Origin: HGM04593 sp045636125 | Lineage (GTDB): Bacteria > Bacteroidota > Bacteroidia > Bacteroidales > Bacteroidaceae | NCBI GenBank assembly: GCA_045636125.1 | Contig: JAZTWX010000001.1 | Coordinates: 1-64,000, forward strand | Direction of reading: 5' to 3' | DNA: 64,000 nt | In this document: positions 33,844 through 43,459 of the stretch, piece after piece | Layout: the number at the start of each line of letters is the position of its first letter | Position numbering within the stretch: position 1 is the stretch's first letter | Position numbers and translations under genes: made by a program | The notes under the pieces: generated by a model | Databases searched by the model: none | What the model was told of the DNA's origin: nothing | Seen by the model: only the letters and a program-made list of their open reading frames with translations

Positions 33844-33901
33844 CGGATGTCTTTGCGGGCGCAGCCTGCACAAGGCTTTGGCTAAATGAAATCAATTACC
33901 T

Positions 33902-35683
33902 ATGGATAAGATAAGAAACTTTTGCATTATTGCACACATTGACCACGGAAAGTCGACTCTTGCCGACCGTCTGCTGGAAACAACAAAAACAATCAATATT
34001 ACCGAGGGGCAGATGCTCGATAATATGGATCTTGAAAAAGAGCGCGGTATCACCATTAAGAGCCACGCTATTCAAATGGAATATATTTACGAGGGCGAGA
34101 AATATACCCTCAACCTCATTGACACTCCGGGACACGTCGACTTTTCTTACGAAGTGTCGCGCTCAATTGCTGCTTGCGAGGGTGCATTGCTTGTAGTGGA
34201 TGCTACACAGGGTGTGCAGGCGCAAACAATTTCGAACCTCTATATGGCTGTTGACCAGGGCTTGGAAATTATCCCTGTAATCAACAAATGTGATATGATT
34301 AACGCAATGCCCGAGGAGGTTAAGGACGAGATTGTAGACCTTATCGGATGCGACAGAGAGGATATTATTGAGGCTTCGGGAAAAACCGGTATGGGTGTCG
34401 AAGAGATTCTGCGCGCTGTAGTTGAGCGTATTCCCGCTCCTGTGGGTGACGAGGAAGCTCCCTTGCAGGCGCTCATTTTCGACTCGGTGTTCAACTCGTT
34501 CCGCGGTATCATTGCATATTTCAAAATCACAAACGGTGTTCTGCGCAAGGGCGACAAGGTGAAGTTCTTCAATACAGGCAAAGAGTATGACGCCGACGAG
34601 ATTGGTGTCCTGAAAATGGACCTTTCGCCCCGTAACGAGCTTCGCACCGGCGATGTGGGTTACATTATTTCGGGTATAAAGACATCGCGCGAGGTGAAGG
34701 TGGGTGATACCATTACCCACATTGCCAACCCTTGCAAGGCTGCCATTGCCGGTTTCGAGGAGGTTAAGCCCATGGTGTTCGCTGGTGTTTATCCCATTGA
34801 GGCGGAGGATTACGAGGACTTGCGTGCCAGCCTCGAGAAATTGCAGCTCAACGATGCTTCGCTCACATTCTCTCCCGAATCGTCGGCAGCGCTTGGCTTT
34901 GGATTCCGTTGCGGTTTCTTGGGCCTGTTGCATATGGAGATTGTTCAGGAGCGTCTCGACCGTGAGTTCGATATGAGCGTGATTACCACCGTACCCAACG
35001 TTTCATATATGGTGCACGACAAACAGGGCAATGTGCTCGAGGTGCACAACCCAGGTGGTATGCCCGACCAGACATTGATTGACCACATTGAGGAGCCTTA
35101 CATAAATGCCAGCATTATTACCCGTGCCGAATATATCGGCCCCATTATGACACTTTGCCTTTCGAAGCGCGGAGAATTGCAGAAGCAGGAATTCATTACC
35201 GGTAACCGTGTGGACATCCGTTTCCTGTTGCCGCTTGGCGAAATTGTGATTGACTTTTACGACAAGCTCAAGAGTATTTCAAAGGGATACGCTTCGTTCG
35301 ATTATCACCCCGCAGGCTTCCGCACATCGAAACTCATAAAGCTCGATATTCTGCTCAACGGTGAGCCTGTAGATGCGCTTTCGACACTTACTCACGTGGA
35401 TAATGCCTACGGCCTCGGCCGCCAGATGTGCGAAAAGCTGCGCGACCTCATCCCCAGACAGCAGTTCGACATTGCTCTGCAGGCTGCGATAGGTACAAAG
35501 ATTATTGCCCGCGAGACTATTAAACAGGTGCGTAAGGATGTTACAGCAAAATGTTACGGTGGCGACGTATCGCGTAAACGTAAGTTGCTCGAAAAGCAGA
35601 AGAAAGGTAAAAAACGTATGAAACAGATTGGTAACGTGGAGGTTCCGCAGAAGGCCTTCCTTGCCGTTCTTAAACTCGACTAA
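33902..35683 (+). CDS. lepA: Elongation factor 4 (LepA)
   Basis: LepA (593 aa) is a ribosomal GTPase that acts in 30S biogenesis and back-translocation. The N-terminus IRNFCIIAHIDHGKSTLADR carries the G1 motif; the switch regions are KERGITIKSHA and LIDTPGHVDF, and NKCDM is G4. The unique C-terminal domain is clear in AKCYGGDVSRKRKLLEKQKKGKKRMK near the end. The length matches the family. It is followed 17 bases later by ftsY. Confidence 0.97.
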   Translation: MDKIRNFCIIAHIDHGKSTLADRLLETTKTINITEGQMLDNMDLEKERGITIKSHAIQMEYIYEGEKYTLNLIDTPGHVDFSYEVSRSIAACEGALLVVDATQGVQAQTISNLYMAVDQGLEIIPVINKCDMINAMPEEVKDEIVDLIGCDREDIIEASGKTGMGVEEILRAVVERIPAPVGDEEAPLQALIFDSVFNSFRGIIAYFKITNGVLRKGDKVKFFNTGKEYDADEIGVLKMDLSPRNELRTGDVGYIISGIKTSREVKVGDTITHIANPCKAAIAGFEEVKPMVFAGVYPIEAEDYEDLRASLEKLQLNDASLTFSPESSAALGFGFRCGFLGLLHMEIVQERLDREFDMSVITTVPNVSYMVHDKQGNVLEVHNPGGMPDQTLIDHIEEPYINASIITRAEYIGPIMTLCLSKRGELQKQEFITGNRVDIRFLLPLGEIVIDFYDKLKSISKGYASFDYHPAGFRTSKLIKLDILLNGEPVDALSTLTHVDNAYGLGRQMCEKLRDLIPRQQFDIALQAAIGTKIIARETIKQVRKDVTAKCYGGDVSRKRKLLEKQKKGKKRMKQIGNVEVPQKAFLAVLKLD

Positions 35684-35700
35684 ACAATTGACTAAAGAAT

Positions 35701-36654
35701 ATGGGAATATTCAGTTTCTTTACTAAAGAGAAAAAAGAGGTGCTCGACAAGGGATTGTCGAAGACCAAAGAGAGCGTGTTCGGCAAAATTGCCCGCGCAA
35801 TTGTGGGAAAGACACAAATTGATGATGAGGTACTCGATAACCTCGAAGAGGTGCTCATTACATCGGATGTGGGTGTTGAGACAACACTGAAGATTGTGGA
35901 GCGTATTCAGGCTCGTGCAGCACGCGACAAATATATGAACACAACAGAGCTCAACAACCTCCTCAAGGACGAGATTGCAGCTCTGCTTATGGAGAATAAT
36001 TCCGAGGATAATGGTTCGTTCGATTTCCCAACAACGCCCGGTGCCCCTTACGTCATTATGGTGGTGGGCGTTAACGGCGTGGGAAAAACCACAACAATCG
36101 GCAAGCTTGCCCACCAGTTCAAAAAGGCAGGTAAAAGGGTATATCTTGGTGCTGCCGATACTTTCCGTGCAGCGGCTGTGGAGCAGCTTGTGGAGTGGGG
36201 ACACCGTGCCGATGTCCCTGTGATTAAGCAGGGGATGGGAAGCGACCCCGCATCGGTTGCCTACGACACTCTCTCGTCGGCCGTTGCGAATAATGCCGAT
36301 GTTGTGATAATAGACACTGCCGGCCGCTTGCACAACAAGGTGGGCCTTATGAACGAGCTTACAAAAATAAAGAATGTGATGAAGAAGATTCTTCCCACTG
36401 CGCCCAACGAAGTGCTTCTGGTGCTCGACGGCTCTACAGGGCAGAACGCTTTTGAGCAGGCAAAGCAGTTTACAAAAGCAACTGAGGTTACTTCGCTTGC
36501 AATAACTAAACTCGACGGTACAGCCAAGGGCGGTGTGGTCATAGGTATAAGCGACCAGTTCAAGATTCCAGTGAAATATATTGGTTTGGGCGAGGGCATC
36601 GACCATTTGCAGGTATTTAACCGTGCCGAGTTTGTCGACTCACTTTTTGGATAA
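35701..36654 (+). CDS. ftsY: Signal recognition particle receptor FtsY
   Basis: FtsY (317 aa) docks SRP-ribosome complexes at the membrane. It has the NG domains only, with a very short acidic A-domain at the N-terminus, as is usual in Bacteroidetes. The GTPase motifs are GVNGVGKTTTIGKLA (G1), AADTFRAAAVEQL, IDTAGRLHNK, and TKLDGTAKGG. It precedes rimO by 11 bases. No anomalies seen. Confidence 0.97.
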   Translation: MGIFSFFTKEKKEVLDKGLSKTKESVFGKIARAIVGKTQIDDEVLDNLEEVLITSDVGVETTLKIVERIQARAARDKYMNTTELNNLLKDEIAALLMENNSEDNGSFDFPTTPGAPYVIMVVGVNGVGKTTTIGKLAHQFKKAGKRVYLGAADTFRAAAVEQLVEWGHRADVPVIKQGMGSDPASVAYDTLSSAVANNADVVIIDTAGRLHNKVGLMNELTKIKNVMKKILPTAPNEVLLVLDGSTGQNAFEQAKQFTKATEVTSLAITKLDGTAKGGVVIGISDQFKIPVKYIGLGEGIDHLQVFNRAEFVDSLFG

Positions 36655-36665
36655 AACAAAAGTAG

Positions 36666-37967
36666 ATGAAAAAGAATTGCGTAGATGTTATAACAATGGG
36701 TTGCTCAAAGAATCTTGTAGATTCCGAGCAACTTATGCGTCGTTTACAGGCTTGTGGCTACGAGGTAACACACGACAGCGAGAACCCCGAGGGTGAGATT
36801 GCCGTGATAAACACCTGTGGCTTTATCGGCGATGCAAAACAGGAGTCCATTAATATGATTCTTGAATTCTGCGAGCGCAAGGAACGTGGCGAGCTTGAGA
36901 AACTGTTTGTTATGGGTTGCCTTTCGGAGCGTTACCTCAACGAGTTGCGCGAGGAGATTGCTCAGGTTGACAAATTTTACGGAAAATTCAACTGGAACGA
37001 GCTTATTGCCGACCTTGAAAAGAGTTACGACCCCACAATTGCGAACGAGCGTGTGATTACAACTCCTTCGCACTACGCATTCCTTAAAATATCGGAGGGT
37101 TGCAACCGCCGTTGTGCCTACTGCGCAATTCCCATAATAACCGGTGCGCACAAGTCGCGTCCTATGGAGGAGATTCTCGACGAGGTGCGTTACCTTGTGT
37201 CGAAAGGGGTAAAGGAGTTCCAGCTGATTGCACAGGAGCTTACATTCTATGGCGTCGACCTCTACAAGAAACAGAGCATTGCAGAGCTCGTGGAAAAGAT
37301 TTCGGATATAGAGGGCGTAGAGTGGATACGCCTGCATTATGGTTACCCGTTGCATTTTCCCGAAGACCTTTTGCGTGTGATGCGTGAGCGTGACAATGTG
37401 TGCAAGTATCTCGACATTGCCTTGCAGCACGTGAGCACTAAAATCCTTAAAAAGATGCAACGCCACGTAACAAAGGAGGATACATATGCTCTCATTGAAA
37501 AGTTGCGCAGCGAGGTTCCCGGCATATGCCTGCGTACTACAATGATGGTTGGCTTCCCCGGCGAGACCGACAAGGATTTCGAAGAACTGATGGATTTTGT
37601 AAAATGGGCAAAATTCGACCGTTTGGGAGCATTCGCATATTGCGAAGAGGATGGCACTTATGCAGCCGAGAATTATCGCGACAATGTGTCGAAAAAGAAA
37701 AAACAGGAGCGACTCGACCGCCTTATGGAGGTTCAGCAACGAATTTCCACACGCCTGAACGGCGAAAAGGTGGGCAAGTGCTACAAGACAATAATCGACC
37801 GCATTGAGGGCGATTACTACATTGGTCGCACCGAGTTCGATTCACCCGATGTGGACACCGAGGTGCTCATACACACAGCCGAGGGCGAAATGAAGATTGG
37901 AGAATTCTATAATGTTCTCATTACCGATGCCACGGAATTCGACCTTATGGGAACAGTACAAAAATAA
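36666..37967 (+). CDS. rimO: Ribosomal protein S12 methylthiotransferase RimO
   Basis: RimO (433 aa) is a radical SAM enzyme that adds a methylthio group to the conserved Asp of ribosomal protein S12. The N-terminal UPF0004 domain has MGCSKNLVDSE, INTCGFI and MGCLSERY (three Cys for the auxiliary cluster). The radical SAM motif is EGCNRRCAYCAIP. A C-terminal TRAM domain ends the protein. RimO rather than MiaB is supported by the CSKNLVDSE sequence. It follows ftsY and precedes the first HU gene by nine bases. Confidence 0.96.
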   Translation: MKKNCVDVITMGCSKNLVDSEQLMRRLQACGYEVTHDSENPEGEIAVINTCGFIGDAKQESINMILEFCERKERGELEKLFVMGCLSERYLNELREEIAQVDKFYGKFNWNELIADLEKSYDPTIANERVITTPSHYAFLKISEGCNRRCAYCAIPIITGAHKSRPMEEILDEVRYLVSKGVKEFQLIAQELTFYGVDLYKKQSIAELVEKISDIEGVEWIRLHYGYPLHFPEDLLRVMRERDNVCKYLDIALQHVSTKILKKMQRHVTKEDTYALIEKLRSEVPGICLRTTMMVGFPGETDKDFEELMDFVKWAKFDRLGAFAYCEEDGTYAAENYRDNVSKKKKQERLDRLMEVQQRISTRLNGEKVGKCYKTIIDRIEGDYYIGRTEFDSPDVDTEVLIHTAEGEMKIGEFYNVLITDATEFDLMGTVQK

Positions 37968-37976
37968 ATAACCTCT

Positions 37977-38252
37977 ATGAACAACAAAGAATTTATCAAC
38001 AAGATGGCAAAGCGCTGCGGCATTACTCCTGCCGAGGCTGCTGCAAATGTAGAGTCGTTTGTTGCGGTGATTACCGAGCGGTTGAAAGAGAATGACCAGC
38101 TCAACATTTCGGGATTCGGAGTGTTGGATGTGAAGATGCGTAAAGAGAGAGTGTCGGTTAACCCCAAGACCGGGCAGCGTTTCCTTGTGCCGCCCAAAGT
38201 GGTGCCCTCGTTCCGTGCAAGCAGCAAACTGAAAGATAAATTCAACGATTAA
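37977..38252 (+). CDS. HU family DNA-binding protein
   Basis: This is a 91-residue histone-like protein. It has the HU/IHF pattern: helix-turn-helix dimerisation part with NNKEFINKMAKRCGITPAEA, then LNISGFGVLDVKMRKERVSVNPKTGQ, the flexible DNA-binding arm, and the C-terminal PSFRASSKLKDKF. It bends and packs DNA as a dimer. It is 15 bases before a second, longer HU-type gene, so the two may form heterodimers. Confidence 0.92.
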   Translation: MNNKEFINKMAKRCGITPAEAAANVESFVAVITERLKENDQLNISGFGVLDVKMRKERVSVNPKTGQRFLVPPKVVPSFRASSKLKDKFND

Positions 38253-38267
38253 GGCAAGGGAAAAGGT

Positions 38268-39377
38268 ATGGATGCAAAACTGAATCACTCCGAATTATCG
38301 GCTATGCTGGCCAAGGTGGCCGGCCTCTCCAATGCAAAAGCCGAAGCGTTTACTAAAGCCTTTTTCGACATTATAATAGAGGGGCTCGAAAATGATGGTA
38401 GCGTAAAAATCAACGGGTTGGGAACATTCAAGATTACCGACGTTGCCAGCCGCGAGAGTGTCAACGTGAACACGGGCGAGAAGTTCGAAATCAAAGGGCA
38501 TAAGAAACTCACTTTTACTCCGGCCGATGCGCTCAAGGAGAAGGTGAACCAGCCTTTTGCAATGTTCGAGCCAGTGGAGATTGACGATAGCTACGTTGAG
38601 GAGGAAGAAGAGAACGAGGAACCTGCGGAAATTGTTGAAACAGAAGAGGCTGCCGATGTTGCTGCTCCCGAAGCAACCGAGCCTGCAGTTGCGGCCGAGC
38701 AACAAGAAACTGTTGCCGAAGAGACTGAAATAGCAGAGGTGGAGCAAGCTGAAGAACCTGCAACGGCCGAAGAGTGTGAGACTCCCGCAAAAGAGGAGGA
38801 GGCACCCGCTGTTGGCGAGCAGCCTCAGGAGGCCGTTGCTGCGCCTGCACCTGCACAAAATGAGCCTGCACAACAGCCCGCGGTTGAAAAGAAGAAAAGC
38901 TATGCGGCACTTTATATTATCCTGGCGGCAGCTTTAATTGCCGTGTCTGTTTATTTGCTTGCACCTTATATATATAATAATAACACAAGCATCAAAAATG
39001 CAGAGGCGGTGCTTGCGCAGCCCCTTCTTTCGGCTGTTCACGACACTGTGCCTGCCGACACTGCAACTGTTGCAGCCGAAGAGCCCAAGGTGGAAGAAAA
39101 GGCCGATGAGCCTTATGTCTTTGTTCTTGTAGATGAACTTGCGGCAAAGAGTGTTGCAGCAGTGGGTGTTGAAGATACTTTGCTCTACACAGCATCGGCA
39201 TCAATTGCTACCCACAAGGTTGCCGAAAATGAGACGCTGACCCGTATATCGCTGAAATATTATGGTGACAAGCGTTTGTGGCCCTATATTGTAAAATACA
39301 ACAATCTGCACGACCCCAACGGCCTTTCGCGTGGGATGTCACTCGAAATTCCGCGTCTTGTGCCCGCAAACCGTTAA
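38268..39377 (+). CDS. HU-domain, transmembrane, LysM protein
   Basis: This 369-residue protein has three parts. Residues 1-95 are an HU/IHF domain (LNHSELSAMLAKVAGLSNAKA, GSVKINGLGTFKI, RESVNVNTGEKFEIKGHKKLTF). Residues 100-207 form an acidic Glu/Ala/Pro linker. Residues 211-232 form one hydrophobic membrane helix preceded by KKK, predicting cytoplasmic N-terminus. Residues 315-364 form a LysM domain (HKVAENETLTRISLKYYGDKRLW, then NNLHDPNGLSRGMSLEIPR) that would lie in the periplasm and bind peptidoglycan. The layout suggests a tether between chromosome and cell wall. This is inference; no such role is shown here. Confidence 0.9.
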   Translation: MDAKLNHSELSAMLAKVAGLSNAKAEAFTKAFFDIIIEGLENDGSVKINGLGTFKITDVASRESVNVNTGEKFEIKGHKKLTFTPADALKEKVNQPFAMFEPVEIDDSYVEEEEENEEPAEIVETEEAADVAAPEATEPAVAAEQQETVAEETEIAEVEQAEEPATAEECETPAKEEEAPAVGEQPQEAVAAPAPAQNEPAQQPAVEKKKSYAALYIILAAALIAVSVYLLAPYIYNNNTSIKNAEAVLAQPLLSAVHDTVPADTATVAAEEPKVEEKADEPYVFVLVDELAAKSVAAVGVEDTLLYTASASIATHKVAENETLTRISLKYYGDKRLWPYIVKYNNLHDPNGLSRGMSLEIPRLVPANR

Positions 39378-39446
39378 AGTATCTTTAATATAACAGAGGT
39401 TAAATCTCTTTTAGGAATATTAACACACAAAAAGGGACAAAAGCCG

Positions 39447-39454
39447 TATTTTTG
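39447..39454 (+). promoter_or_regulatory. -7 element of the moxR-bat operon promoter
   Basis: TATTTTTG fits the consensus 33 bases before moxR. No clear -33 element was found. Confidence 0.55.
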
Positions 39455-39486
39455 GAAATAAAACAAACAAATAAAGACATACAACT

Positions 39487-40482
39487 ATGAGTGGTGTAAT
39501 AAACATCAGAGAATTGAATGAAATGATAGAAAAGCAGAGTGGCTTTGTTACCAACCTGCTCACCGGAATGGACCAGGTAATTGTGGGGCAGAAGCACCTT
39601 GTGGAATCTCTGCTTATTGGACTTCTGGCCGATGGTCACGTATTGCTCGAAGGTCTTCCCGGCCTTGCAAAGACACTTGCAATAAAAACACTTTCCGAAC
39701 TTATCGATGCAAAATTCAGCCGCATACAGTTTACTCCCGACCTCTTGCCAGCCGACGTTGTGGGAACAATGGTATACAGCCAAAAGGAGGAGGAATTCAA
39801 GCCCAAATGTGGCCCCATCTTCGCAAACTTCGTACTTGCCGATGAGATTAACCGTGCTCCGGCTAAAGTGCAGAGTGCATTGCTCGAAGCGATGCAGGAG
39901 CGCCAGGTGACAATTGGTAAAGAGACTTTCCCCTTGCCCTCGCCCTTCCTTGTGCTTGCCACACAGAACCCCATTGAGCAGGAGGGTACTTACCCCTTGC
40001 CCGAGGCGCAGGTTGACCGTTTTATGCTCAAGGTTATTATCGGTTACCCCGAACTTGCCGAGGAGAAGAGAATCATCCGCCAGAATATAAGCGGTGAGAA
40101 GATTAAGGTGCAGCCCCTGTTGAAGCCCGAGGAGATTATTGAGGCCCGCAAGATTGTGCGTCAGGTGTATCTCGACGAGAAGATTGAGCAATACATTGCC
40201 GACATTGTGTTTGCAACCCGTTTCCCCGATAAATATGGTATGAAGGAACTGAAAGAGATGATATCTTTCGGTGCTTCGCCCCGTGCATCTATCAACCTTG
40301 CTCTTGCAGCCCGCGCCTATGCGTTCATTAAGCGTCGCGGTTACGTTATCCCTGAGGATGTACGCGCCGTTGCTCACGACGTGTTGCGTCACCGCATCGG
40401 CCTGAGCTACGAGGCTGAAGCAAGCAATGTTTCGGCCGATGAAATTGTAAGCCAGATACTTAACCGAGTAGAGGTACCCTAA
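39487..40482 (+). CDS. MoxR-family AAA+ ATPase
   Basis: This 331-residue ATPase carries Walker A in LLEGLPGLAKTLA, Walker B in VLADEINR, and sensor and arginine-finger regions (FLVLATQNPIEQEGTYPLPEAQVDR). MoxR proteins act as chaperones for von Willebrand factor A (VWA) proteins, and the next genes encode DUF58 and two VWA proteins. It is the first gene of the Bat (Bacteroides aerotolerance) operon. Confidence 0.95.
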   Translation: MSGVINIRELNEMIEKQSGFVTNLLTGMDQVIVGQKHLVESLLIGLLADGHVLLEGLPGLAKTLAIKTLSELIDAKFSRIQFTPDLLPADVVGTMVYSQKEEEFKPKCGPIFANFVLADEINRAPAKVQSALLEAMQERQVTIGKETFPLPSPFLVLATQNPIEQEGTYPLPEAQVDRFMLKVIIGYPELAEEKRIIRQNISGEKIKVQPLLKPEEIIEARKIVRQVYLDEKIEQYIADIVFATRFPDKYGMKELKEMISFGASPRASINLALAARAYAFIKRRGYVIPEDVRAVAHDVLRHRIGLSYEAEASNVSADEIVSQILNRVEVP

Positions 40483-40485
40483 ACT

Positions 40486-41358
40486 ATGGAAACGAGTGAA
40501 CTCATAAAAAAAGTTCGCAAAATAGAGATAAAGACACGCGGCCTTTCGCACAATATTTTTGCGGGGCAGTATCATTCGGCATTCAAAGGACGAGGAATGT
40601 CGTTCAGCGAGGTGCGCGAATATCAGTATGGCGACGATGTGCGCGATATTGACTGGAACGTCACAGCCCGTTTCAACAAACCTTTTGTAAAGGTTTTTGA
40701 GGAGGAACGTGAGCTCACCGTGATGCTGCTTGTCGACCTTTCGCAGAGCCTCGACTTTGGAACCATAAAGCAGACAAAGCGCGACATGCTCACCGAAATT
40801 GCTGCAACCCTTGCTTTTGCGGCAATACAGAACAACGACAAGATTGGAGTTATTTTCTTTACCGACAAGGTTGAGAAATTCATCCCGCCGCAGAAGGGCC
40901 GTAAACATATTCTCTACATAATACGTGAGCTCATAAACTTTGAACCGGAGGGCAGAAAAACCGATATTACCGTGCCGTTGCAGTTTCTCACAAACGCAAT
41001 AAAGAAAAGATGTACGGCCTTTCTGTTGAGTGATTTTATTGCCCCTGCCGAGTATAAGAATGCGCTCACTATTGCCAACCGCAAACACGACGTTGCAGCC
41101 ATTAAAGTGTACGACCGCCGTGTAGCGGAACTCCCTCGCATTGGTCTTATGAAAATTAAGGATGCCGAGAGTGGGGAGGAGATGTACATAGACACCTCGT
41201 CGGCAAAGGTGCAGAAGGCACAGCGCGAGTGGTGGAGAGTGCAGAGTGCGACAGTGGAGGATATTTTCAAAAAGAGCGGGGTTGACGCAGTGTCGGTGCG
41301 TACCGACCAAGATTTTGTGAAGGCGCTTATGTCGCTTTTCGCAATGCGTGCCCGATAA
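40486..41358 (+). CDS. DUF58 (VWA-like) protein of the Bat operon
   Basis: This 290-residue protein has the DUF58 hallmark GRGMSFSEVREYQYGDDVRDIDW, then a VWA-like domain with a MIDAS-type motif in LVDLSQSLDFG. It lacks a signal peptide, so it is probably cytoplasmic or membrane-associated and a partner of MoxR. It starts three bases after moxR. Confidence 0.93.
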   Translation: METSELIKKVRKIEIKTRGLSHNIFAGQYHSAFKGRGMSFSEVREYQYGDDVRDIDWNVTARFNKPFVKVFEEERELTVMLLVDLSQSLDFGTIKQTKRDMLTEIAATLAFAAIQNNDKIGVIFFTDKVEKFIPPQKGRKHILYIIRELINFEPEGRKTDITVPLQFLTNAIKKRCTAFLLSDFIAPAEYKNALTIANRKHDVAAIKVYDRRVAELPRIGLMKIKDAESGEEMYIDTSSAKVQKAQREWWRVQSATVEDIFKKSGVDAVSVRTDQDFVKALMSLFAMRAR

Positions 41359-41374
41359 TTATTCTGTTTTTGCA

Positions 41375-42448
41375 ATGAAAAAGATACTACTTGTAACATA
41401 TATACTAACAGCTCTTTTGTTTACAGCTGCCGCGCAGAGCGTGTCGGTGAATGCCGAAATAGATTCCTGCCAGCGTTTTATCGGTGAACAGGCGCGCATT
41501 AAACTTAAAGTGGGGGTTGATGCAAAGAAAAGAGCGCTTTTGCCTATATTCGACAAAGAGATTGTTGAGGGTGTGGAGATTGTGGAGAAACTGCCCAACG
41601 ACACACAGCGATTGAACGACGGCAAGCGTTTCCTCATTACCGAGGAGTATATTGTGACCTCTTTCGACAGTGCGCTTTATGTTATCCCGCCTTTTGAGGT
41701 GATTGTCGACGGCGAGCCATTTTATTCCGAAGAGCTTGCTATGGCTGTTTATATGGTACCTGTCGACACTACAAATCTTGAACAGTTATTTCCTCCGAAG
41801 GATATTCGACGCGTAGACCTCACCTGGGACGACTACAAAAGCAGTGTAGGCTATTCGCTGTTGCTTGTTCTGCTTGCAGCGGCTCTTGTGTGGGTGGTTG
41901 TGCGTTATGTAAGCAACAAACCCATTATACGCATTGTAAAGATTAAGCCCAAAATGCCTGCACACGTTGTTGCTCTTGGGGCTTTGGAGAGTATAAAGAA
42001 CGACAAGACCCGTTACACGGCCGATAGCAGTAAAGAGTTCTACACCGCTGTAACCGATGCGTTGCGTGTGTATATGCATGAGCGTTTCTCGTTCAATGCC
42101 ACCGAAATGACAACCGATGAGATTGTGGCGGCTCTGCTGGCAATAAAGGACAAGGAGAGCATTGCAGAACTGCGTGAACTGTTGCAGACAGCCGACCTTG
42201 TGAAGTTCGCGAGATTCAACCCGCCTACAAACGAGAACGACCGCAACCTTGTGAATGCAATGGAGTTTGTGAACAGCACAAAGCCCGCCGAGGGTGAAAT
42301 TCCTGCAGGACCCACCGAGAAGAGAATTGTGAACAGGCGTTCGCAGCGTTCAAAGAGAATGCTCCTTGCCGGAATTGTATTATTGTCGGCTGCGGTTGCA
42401 GGCACGCTTGCGCTGCTCATTTGCGACCTTTACTATTTGATAAGTTAA
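41375..42448 (+). CDS. BatD-like membrane protein of the Bat operon
   Basis: This 357-residue protein has a signal peptide (MKKILLVTYILTALLFTAAA), a periplasmic beta-rich domain, one membrane segment (SLLLVLLAAALVWVVVRYV, about 163-181), a cytoplasmic helical part and a final hydrophobic helix. It occupies the slot between the DUF58 gene and batA in Bacteroidetes Bat operons. An upstream in-frame ATG overlaps the DUF58 gene and does not give a signal peptide. Its exact role is unknown. Confidence 0.75.
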   Translation: MKKILLVTYILTALLFTAAAQSVSVNAEIDSCQRFIGEQARIKLKVGVDAKKRALLPIFDKEIVEGVEIVEKLPNDTQRLNDGKRFLITEEYIVTSFDSALYVIPPFEVIVDGEPFYSEELAMAVYMVPVDTTNLEQLFPPKDIRRVDLTWDDYKSSVGYSLLLVLLAAALVWVVVRYVSNKPIIRIVKIKPKMPAHVVALGALESIKNDKTRYTADSSKEFYTAVTDALRVYMHERFSFNATEMTTDEIVAALLAIKDKESIAELRELLQTADLVKFARFNPPTNENDRNLVNAMEFVNSTKPAEGEIPAGPTEKRIVNRRSQRSKRMLLAGIVLLSAAVAGTLALLICDLYYLIS

Positions 42449-42458
42449 TTTGTTAGTT

Positions 42459-43448
42459 ATGTTTTTTGCAAAAATAGGATACTTGCTTCTTTTTATTCCT
42501 CTTGCAGCATATATAATATGGTATATACTGAAAGGGCGCAGGCTCGACCCCTCGATGAAGGTGTCGACAGCCGTTCCTTTCCTGAAAAAGGAGATAAAGA
42601 GCTATAAGAACTATATAATCGACCTGCCGTTTGTGTTGCGCGTCATAACACTTTCGATGGTTATAATTGTGCTTGCCCGGCCACAGAGTACCAATCGTTG
42701 GCAGAATACCGAGGTTGAGGGTATTGATATTATGCTTGCAATGGACGTTTCCACAAGTATGCTTGCAATGGATCTTTCCCCCAACCGTCTCGAGGCTGCA
42801 AAGCAGGTGGCTGCCGAATTCATTAACGGCCGCCCCAACGACAATATAGGCCTCACTATATTTGCCGGTGAAAGTTTCACGCAGTGTCCTTTGACAATTG
42901 ACCACAGTGTGTTGCTCAATATGCTCAACGGTGTAAAGTGCGACATTGCCGCACAGGGTATCATTGAGGACGGAACAGCCATTGGTATGGGTGTTGCAAA
43001 CGCTGTGAGCCGTTTGAAGGAGAGTAAGGCAAAATCGAAGGTTATTATTCTGCTCACCGACGGTTCGAACAACCGCGGAGAAATATCTCCCGAAGCTGCT
43101 GCCGAAATTGCACAGAAATTCGGTATACGAGTATACACTATCGGCGTGGGAACAAACGGCACAGCCCCCTATCCCTATGGCGGCAGAGTGGTGAATGTTC
43201 CTGTGGAGATTGACGAAACAACGCTCAATAAAATTGCTACAATTACCGACGGAAACTATTACCGTGCCACCAGCAATTCAAAGTTGAAAGAGGTGTACGA
43301 GAAAATCGACAAACTCGAACGCACTAAATTGAATGTCAAAGAATTTAGCACGCGCGAAGAGGAATTTCAAATATTTGCATTTGTGGCGTTCGCCGCGCTT
43401 TTGCTTGAAATTTTGTTGCGTAACACCATTTTGAGAAAAATACCTTAA
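42459..43448 (+). CDS. batA: VWA-domain membrane protein BatA
   Basis: This 329-residue protein has an N-terminal membrane segment (KIGYLLLFIPLAAYIIWYI), a second one near residue 60, and a VWA domain. The metal-ion-dependent adhesion site is intact: DVSTS (in AMDVSTSMLAMD), then the Thr of DGTAIG and the Asp of LLTDGSNNRG. A final membrane helix (FAFVAFAALLLEILL) closes it. A TTG three codons upstream is in frame, but ATG 42459 is preferred. It is followed by batB. Confidence 0.92.
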   Translation: MFFAKIGYLLLFIPLAAYIIWYILKGRRLDPSMKVSTAVPFLKKEIKSYKNYIIDLPFVLRVITLSMVIIVLARPQSTNRWQNTEVEGIDIMLAMDVSTSMLAMDLSPNRLEAAKQVAAEFINGRPNDNIGLTIFAGESFTQCPLTIDHSVLLNMLNGVKCDIAAQGIIEDGTAIGMGVANAVSRLKESKAKSKVIILLTDGSNNRGEISPEAAAEIAQKFGIRVYTIGVGTNGTAPYPYGGRVVNVPVEIDETTLNKIATITDGNYYRATSNSKLKEVYEKIDKLERTKLNVKEFSTREEEFQIFAFVAFAALLLEILLRNTILRKIP

Positions 43449-43459
43449 ACGTATTTGCC

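Noticed and set aside
39400..41310. Very long (636-codon) antisense open frame opposite moxR and the DUF58 gene
   Set aside because: Open only because of the codon usage of the sense genes, which are clear family members.
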